Below are positions 58,425 through 64,000 of a DNA stretch of 64,000 bases, piece by piece; the first letter of the stretch is position 1; each line of letters begins with the position of its first letter. The position numbers and the translations under genes are program-made. Origin of the DNA: Albula goreensis (taxonomy: Eukaryota > Chordata > Actinopteri > Albuliformes > Albulidae). The notes under the pieces are model-generated. The model saw only the letters and a list, made by a program, of their open reading frames with translations, made no database searches and was not told the DNA's origin. The stretch is from assembly GCA_022829145.1 (NCBI GenBank), contig CM040751.1, positions 5,769,364-5,833,363 on the forward strand. Direction: 5' to 3'.

Positions 58425-58800
58425 CACTCGAGATGCGAGTCTTAATCCCAAATGAATCACAGTGCCACATTGGATGCCTGACTGTCGATTAAAGCCACAG
58501 TTCAGATCAGGCTGATAACCTTGACGAAAACGGCTCTGCCCAGAGGGGTCAAAAGAATGTCAGAAATAAATGCTTGCAAATCAGTTCTGGGGGTAAATCT
58601 AAATCCCATTAAACCATCGGGTTTTGAAGAACCATTTATTTGTGGTGTTTTAAATTAATCTGGTTTTAATTTACTGCTGCAAAACTAACAAATCAATGCA
58701 GTTAATTATTACCCAATCAGAGCACGGTAACCACAACAAACCTCGGATAAGCTTTTGTTTTGCAGCAGGAGTCAACTTAATTAGTAAAAGGCGGAATCGA
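58425..58800. promoter_or_regulatory. Candidate conserved non-coding island next to the transposon
   Basis: CCCACTCGAGATGCGAG, CTGACTGTCGATTAAAGCC, GCAGTTAATTATTACCC, CAATCAGAGCACGG, ACTTAATTAGTAAAAGGCGG. It ends where the Harbinger remnant begins, so part may belong to the element's left end. Confidence 0.38.
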
Positions 58801-58801
58801 T

Positions 58802-59552
58802 TTGCACGGCGAGTCAATGGTATTAGCGCAGGTTGATGCTGTTTGCACTAAATACACATGTTCAACGCAACTGGGGGAATTGGGATGTATGGTCTCGGAA
58901 GAGCAAATGTCTAAAAAGTGGGATAATTTAAAGAAAAAATATGATACAAAGCATGTCCCCGGATATTGGTCAACAATTAAGGCTTTTGGGTGTGGTGTTT
59001 TGTACAGCCTGTTAGGCCTGTCACAATATCCATCACCATGGCATTGTCTTTTAATAGGGCAGTAGGTGGTGGCCCATTCATTTTCTTATGTACTGTCACT
59101 GGTGATGGGCACAAGGCATAGGGAACAGGGTCACACACTGTTGTGATGATCCAAGAGGTTCACTGTACAGAATGCAATGTCATGATCATGAACTCTGCCT
59201 TATGACTGTTCATAACTGTATGCTCATTATGATCCCTGGTGTAATCTCTGACGAATAGGAATCTCAAAGGAGCATAACACTGTGGAGAGCGATCTTAGAG
59301 GGCACGATTACACAGTTAACCTGGTTACTTCGAATATTATGCTCCCTGTACCTCTGGCTCGGTGTCTACCCCTGGCCCATCCTCCCTCGGCTCTCCAGCT
59401 CCCAAAAGACTGAGTCTGGGTGTTGGAGTTGGAGCATCGGGTGTTGGCGAGGGTGGATGCTTCCAGGGAGGGGCCTGAGCTCTGCAGAGCAGCAGACTGA
59501 GCACTATTTGAGTTTATTTGAACAATTAGCTGAAAAAATTGAAAAACAATAA
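58802..59552 (+). pseudogene. Harbinger Myb/SANT-like DNA-binding protein, remnant
   Basis: In the family this protein carries a trihelix or Myb/SANT-like domain and works with the transposase in DNA binding and nuclear import. Here the frame starting near 58802 (first in-frame ATG at 58817) contains SEEQMSKKWDNLKKKY at residues 32-47, the third-helix signature of the domain. The usual upstream part of the domain is not clearly readable, so the N-terminus is degraded. The frame degenerates after residue 55 and stops at 59065. About 400 bp later, in another phase, 59485-59552 encodes a C-terminal acidic/amphipathic segment (AEQQTEHYLSLFEQLAEK...) ending in TAA, the expected coiled-coil-like tail. 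Frame changes mean no full-length product. Confidence 0.75.
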
Positions 59553-60213
59553 CTTCCCACCACCCTTTTGTTTTGCTACACTACACAATTTATTTTAACT
59601 GTCAATCTCTTATCTAAAAAAAAAAAAAAATCACTGGCACCATATGGTTGTGTGTGTGTTATTGTATGCAGAAACACAAACTGTCAAATGCATTTAGCTG
59701 CTCAAACCAGTTCTGTTGTAGTAGATGCCATATATGTGATCTCAAAGTCATTGATAATGAATGCCAGGCACTCCCAATATTTCAATCCAGCTGTGCCACA
59801 ATTACTGAATGCATGTCAGTCTTGCATGGCCTCCTTTACATTCACCTCTCTGTGACCTAAAGAGCATATGTAGCTACTGAACAATTTTCCATGGGGAACA
59901 CATCTCAGCGATGTGAACTACCCTTTGAAAAACCATTACACAGTTCACCACATGGCCAAATGTCAGAATGGCTGAGGTACTCACATGAAACTATCACCCC
60001 ATCACCAGATGTAATGCAGAGAAGTTATGATTTCATCAATTGTCCTACTATAAAACCAGCTTAAGCACAGTGAGTGCAATTGGAAATAGCCAACTGTACT
60101 ATTTGACACTCAAGTCACAGAAGTCGTTGAACATCAATGTGTAATGTATTGTGCAATGCAGAAATGAACTATGATAGAAGACACACACTAAAAATGAAGG
60201 AAACAAAAAAAGG

Positions 60214-60219
60214 TTTATT
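60214..60219 (-). terminator. AATAAA polyadenylation signal of the transposase gene
   Basis: TTTATT on + reads AATAAA on the minus strand, about 30 bp beyond the end of the last transposase segment, the expected place for its 3' processing signal. Confidence 0.55.
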
Positions 60220-60246
60220 TGTGCACTGAGACCCGAAAGATAATAA

Positions 60247-61175
60247 TCATGGTCCTGCAGTACAACTGTGCTGCCGGCCCGTCCCGCAGTGGCTGGCCTC
60301 TGGTCTGGTCACAGGAGGGACTACCACCTGGTCACAGTGTTCCCCCTCTGGCTGTAGGACATTCCCAGCTGTCAGGCCAAAGTTGTGCAGGATGGCACAG
60401 ACTATCTTGACATCTGGGGCAAAAATGTTATTCACCTCCAGGGTCTTGAAGAAGACACCTGGTCTTCATCATGCCAAAGGCCTGCTCTATGATGGAGGGA
60501 GCCCTTGCATGGTGGCAGGTATACCTCTCCTGCACTCTCCCCTGCACTGGGTCATGGAAGGGTGTCATGATAGCCATTGGTATGGAGATGCAAGGATACC
60601 CTCCATCACCCACGATGAAGTAGCCTGGAGGAGGGTACAATGTCCCCAGGTACATCAGGCTTTTCTTCAGGACCCTTGCATCATAGAACGAGCCAGGGTA
60701 CCCCACATCGGTGTCCAGGAACTTGCCTGCACTGTCACAGATGGCCTGAGGCAAACAGCTTGCGGTTGATGTATTACTGGCCATTGGCACCAGGGGGCAC
60801 CTTGACCCAGACATGCCATCAATGGCATCCACACATCCGGGTTGGCCAGCTGGGCGAAGCCCGCACCAACAGCAGGGAGTTCCTCGGCCTTGGGGAAGCT
60901 GATGACCCTGTGCGGCAGAGTCAGCACTGCAGTGCAGGTGGTGTGCACCACTCTGTGATCAGTGGTGGTGGGGATATCAAAGGCCCTGGCGACCATTCAG
61001 TAGGACAACCCATGGGCCAGGCAGTAGACCACCTTTACCTCATGGGTCCACCCATGGGTCTTCTGCTTAGGGAGCTGGCAGGTCAGGGCCTCCATAGATG
61101 CCTGGGACAGGTATGACTCTGGCAGCTCCTGAGTCCCCCCCATAGTAAAGAGCCAGGAGTGGCACTGTGCAGTTC
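60247..61175 (-). pseudogene. PIF/Harbinger DDE transposase (HARBI1-like), broken
   Basis: Related to the vertebrate domesticated gene HARBI1; in the transposon it cuts and moves the element. Reading on the minus strand: an N-terminal part (about 61116-61000) with KQKTHGWTHEV and LAHGLSY, then a TGA at 60997-60999, then 60996 to about 60835 with VARAFDIP and FPKAEELPAVGAGFAQLA. A change of phase near 60835 leads to the 134-codon catalytic segment (60832-60428): IDG (Asp5), YPGSFYDARVLKKS, VGDGGYPC (Asp76) and SIIEQAFGMMKTR (Glu116). These three acidic residues fit the DDE triad. A second phase change near 60455 returns to the first phase, where NNIFAPDVKIVCAILHN gives the conserved C-terminal block (60435-60247). 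One stop and two frame changes make it a pseudogene. It converges with the Myb-like gene. Confidence 0.9.
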
Positions 61176-61180
61176 ATCCT

Positions 61181-61969
61181 GGTGTATGACGTATGCACAG
61201 CACGAGGATTGCAGATGTGTAATTATTAGCATGGCTAGTTACAGTGTGGCTTCTGTTGTGACAGATATGATAAAGCTGAATTGTGTCCTTTGTACACCCT
61301 TTGGTTTCGATCTTATTGGCTCACATGATGATAGGGAATTAAGTCACCCATCTCTAATCGTCAGGATCCTACCTGAGGTTGTTGTTGGATCCTTATGGTT
61401 TTGGCAGTCATAATGACACACTTTTTATGCTTTTCCCTAATTGTGCAGAATGCTAAGCCAAGTGCATGCTTTCTTCAGTCACTGGCACACGTACAAAATT
61501 GTTTGCCAACAGCAGATATTTTGATAGATTGTTTGGAAAATAATCAGTTCACAATCAGTATGAATTCGCTGGGACAAGAGTGCTTTTTGTAGGAACACTG
61601 CCAACACTGTAACACGGTAAATTCAACAATATGAAGCCACATATTTCACTGATCAGCTGAAATTTTTCTGATGATCAGTGAAATATGGCTGTAACAGTAT
61701 AACTGTAACTGTAACAGTATAGCCATAGTACATGAGGTGGTTGATCAGTATGATCTCTGTATGATCAGACATTGGGCACATAGGCCTTTTGGGAATAATG
61801 AAAATTGTTACGTGTACGTATATTATGAGATATTTATTTTGATCTAATTTTCAACCAGAATGTCTGGTACATATTTGCAAAGTCCCGTGTTCGTGAAGGT
61901 TCTTGGACTTGAAACTTGTATCTTGCAGCTTTAAATGGGCTTACCTTGTGTAGGGCCAGTGTTTTGTTA
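61181..61969. other. Non-coding spacer right of the Harbinger element
   Basis: No gene recognised. Contains the inverted repeat at 61640-61687 and, next to it, a TGTAACAGTATAACTGTAAC tandem repeat near 61690-61722. Confidence 0.55.
61640..61687. repeat. Perfect 16-bp inverted repeat
   Basis: CATATTTCACTGATCA (61640-61655) and TGATCAGTGAAATATG (61672-61687) around a 16-nt spacer. The outer flanks GCCA and GCT suggest the dyad once extended 3-4 bp more. Confidence 0.9.
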
Positions 61970-62160
61970 AGGCATGGTTTGTGGGTTCAGCATCGGTCAG
62001 AAGCTATGATAGGGCCACTTCATCAACAGCCAACATCGACTTTGTGGCGGGCTCCACTCGTTTCCTCCTCTCCTCCACTTGTTTCCTCTCCTACTCTCCT
62101 CCACATACGTCCGGGGTAGGAGACGAGTGGAGGAGATGAGAAAAAAGTATTTGAACCCAG
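61970..62160. mobile_element. Fold-back MITE, second (partial) copy
   Basis: Shares CGACTTTG(N)nGGCGGGCT-like sequence, CTCCACTTGTTTCCTC, CTCCACATAC(T/G)TCC(A/G)GGGTAGGAGA and GAGGAGATGAG...AAAAAGTATT with the element at 34097-34575, in the same orientation. It is a copy of the right half. Its end reads AGTATTTGAACCCAG in place of AGTATTGGAACGCAC. Confidence 0.65.
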
Positions 62161-62719
62161 AGACCTGCACAGCAACAGCCTCACGAACAGTCAGCTGAGC
62201 TAGAGGTGTTGATTTGACATTCTGCCTTCAATTAGGCCACTCATTTAAGCACAACCTTCAAGGCTGAGAGGAGACTGGTTTTGGGCTTGTGTTGTTTTTC
62301 CCCTCCGGCTATGCTGATTTTAAGTTTTACTTTGTATCTGCACCTATAAACCTCTCAGTCTGTTGTCCCTGGTTCATAACCCTTGATACATACAGATACG
62401 CACAAAAAAGACGATAAAATATACAGCTCTCAACCCTGCTGCCTATTTCAGCAAGTCAGCAGATTCTGCCACAAGCTCTTGCCTTCTTTAACATAGAATG
62501 TGAGTTGAGTTTGACTTTAAAAATGGCAGAATTCATGCTTGATAAGAGCTTGACCAACTCGGCAAAAATATCTAAGGAGAGTGGGACTTAAAGCAATTTT
62601 ACATATGGGCAGCTAATAATTCACAGTATGCTGTCCGTTATCTATAAGTGGAAATGCTGTCTTGTCTTTGGGTTAAAAAAAGAGTGAGAAAATGCAAGGT
62701 ATTGGTGAATTAAGTGTGG
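62161..62719. other. Non-coding spacer
   Basis: No gene or repeat recognised. Confidence 0.6.
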
Positions 62720-63480
62720 TTAAACTGAGAAGACGTCATCGCTTCTTTTTCCAGCCACATTTTGCATCCTGGGAACTGTTGTGGAAAGATGTAGATTGAG
62801 TCTGATATGAACCTACCCCAGAGCCGATTGAGATATGTGCCATTGAAAAGCAGATTTTTCTCTGCCCCTCAGAGAAGAATCAGAGATTAGGCGGAGGTCA
62901 CTGTGGAGAAACAAGCATCGGGAAGGTTCGAATGTCTTTCATTGTTTACTTTCAGGAAGTTCTGGAGGGAAGTGGCCTCTTACAGCGTTGTGTTATGAAG
63001 ACCATGAATGCCCTGCCTCATTCATTAACCAATGTGACTCCGCTGATTGCGTGGAAACTATGCTCTGTGAATTCTGAAGTAGGACTTGAGGGACCCTCCT
63101 GATGACAAGGTCATGTGAAGGTCAGATTCGCAGTCTTAAGTATTCCAGCTCTGAATGGGCAAAGGAACAAAATATCAACCCTATTGTTTTCAGTTTTTCA
63201 TTTTCAAATGTATTAGGACATATTGGTGAGTCAATTCTAACACCCTCGGCAACCGAAGGTGTCCAATGTGCACCCCACCCTTACGAAAAGCTCTTCTGTT
63301 TGTTGAGGTAAAAATATGAGTTTTATTCGCATAGCGCTGTGATGGCAGAGCTGAAAACCTTGCAGGAGATTTTGCCGGCCTGGCCTCATTAATATGCATT
63401 TTTAGGAGTGGCTCTGTTAACCTTTTGAAATATTTTTGCAAGGGTTTCTGTCTCATTACAGTCACTGTTATCATATTATT
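62720..63480. promoter_or_regulatory. Candidate conserved non-coding cluster
   Basis: Unique-looking blocks GAAGACGTCATCGC, CAGAGCCGATTGAG, AGATTAGGCGGAGGTCAC, TCCGCTGATTGCGTGG, CACCCTCGGCAACCG, TTCGCATAGCGCTGTG and GGCCTCATTAATATGCATT (SOX/POU-type ATTAATATGCA). Short frames on both strands are unrecognised. Confidence 0.42.
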
Positions 63481-64000
63481 ATTTCTTAATCATACCAGGG
63501 ATTAGAATGTTTTTTTTTTCTCAGTCTGTTTCATTCTGAACAAACACAGTACAGTAACACCTCGGCTCTATTGTTCTGCCCACATGGATTCATGGGGTTA
63601 CAGTGAGAACAAAATGTTTTAAAAATATTGTTTAAAATGGTATTATGTCACCATCTTGCTAAATTAAGGAAAGCGCAATGACATTTGGAAAGCATTGTCA
63701 TGGCAACAGTTAACACACCCCGAAATGCAGAACCATTTCCAATCATTAGCGGGACACCTTGCAGAGAAATGCTTTCTGTTGAAAAAGTAGTCCTCAGCTG
63801 GCAATGACAAATTGTATGAATTACAAAAAATTTCAGGTTTTATAAAACATTATGTTGTGAGATGATTCACTTTTCACTTTGTTTTTCAAAGAGAATACAA
63901 AATGTGATGACTGTCACAAGCATCTGCTGAGTTTATTCATACTTCTCTTTACAAACAAATAATTAAATATTGCTGCAATCACTTGAACTTCAACTTAATG
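63481..64000. other. Non-coding AT-rich end of window
   Basis: No gene. TA followed by CAGTAACACCTCGG at 63552 looks faintly like a pogo-type end, but no partner is seen. Contains an X-box-like site at 63694-63707. Confidence 0.5.
63694..63707 (+). promoter_or_regulatory. X-box-like RFX motif
   Basis: ATTGTCATGGCAAC fits RYYNYYWWRRNRAC at every position. It is the second such site in the window (see 17797-17810). Confidence 0.4.

Larger units (their letters stand above)
58800..61180. mobile_element. PIF/Harbinger DNA transposon, decayed two-gene copy
   Basis: The two genes that define PIF/Harbinger elements are both present: a Myb/SANT-like DNA-binding protein on + (58802-59552) and a DDE transposase on - (about 61175-60247), arranged tail to tail. 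Both are broken by stops or frame changes, so the copy is not autonomous now. The bounds are set by coding homology; I could not identify terminal inverted repeats or the 3-bp target duplication expected for the superfamily. The 700 bp between the genes includes an A14 run at about 59616-59630. Confidence 0.85.

Noticed and set aside
63550..63620. TA-CAGTAACACCTCGG, possible pogo-type transposon end
   Set aside because: No inverted partner found within the window and similarity is to a generic CAGT start only.
1..64000. CRISPR arrays, bacterial operons, rRNA genes, phage or viral genes
   Set aside because: No short palindromic direct repeats with unique spacers, no gene packing, no rRNA-like blocks and no recognisable viral proteins. 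The tandem array at the left is a eukaryotic-type satellite.

Overview
The window reads as AT-rich, non-coding vertebrate DNA, most likely from a ray-finned fish. The evidence is long pure CA/GT arrays, a decayed two-gene PIF/Harbinger transposon, short dispersed repeats carrying a signature I associate with fish genomes, and no bacterial-style gene packing. I recognise no host protein-coding exon, tRNA, rRNA, known microRNA or CRISPR array on either strand. The open frames present are short, overlap on both strands and match no family I know, except for pieces of the transposon.

Layout. 1-2085 is the edge of a satellite array with a unit of about 182 bp. It shows a four-unit higher-order repeat of about 726 bp, and the units decay towards the right-hand border. 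From about 2.1 kb to 58 kb the DNA is a gene-poor landscape. AT-rich spacer alternates with islands of more complex, CpG-retaining sequence rich in homeodomain-type TAATTA/CAATTA cores, POU octamers, X-boxes and an E-box. I list these islands as candidate conserved non-coding (enhancer-like) elements; conservation cannot be tested here. They are densest around 20.9-27.5, 39-43, 48-49.5, 51.2-52.8, 54.3, 57.5-58.8 and 62.7-63.5 kb.

Repeats scattered through this landscape include three same-orientation diverged copies of a dispersed repeat of about 780 bp (5.7, 43.7 and 53.1 kb), which I call R1; a purine/pyrimidine fold-back MITE at 34.1 kb with a partial second copy at 62.0 kb; three short dispersed elements with a GCTCAAGGG core (9.8, 22.7 and 50.7 kb); a pogo/Tigger-like terminus at 37.3 kb; and several perfect inverted repeats or hairpins (8.7, 12.9, 28.5, 34.8, 36.7 and 61.6 kb).

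58.8-61.2 kb holds the only recognisable protein-coding ancestry: a dead Harbinger element with a Myb/SANT-like gene on the + strand and a DDE transposase on the - strand, facing each other. The transposase has one in-frame stop and two frame changes, but its three catalytic-type acidic residues are still readable.

The overall picture (inference) is an intergenic or intronic regulatory desert, probably near a developmental gene, ending at its left in satellite DNA.
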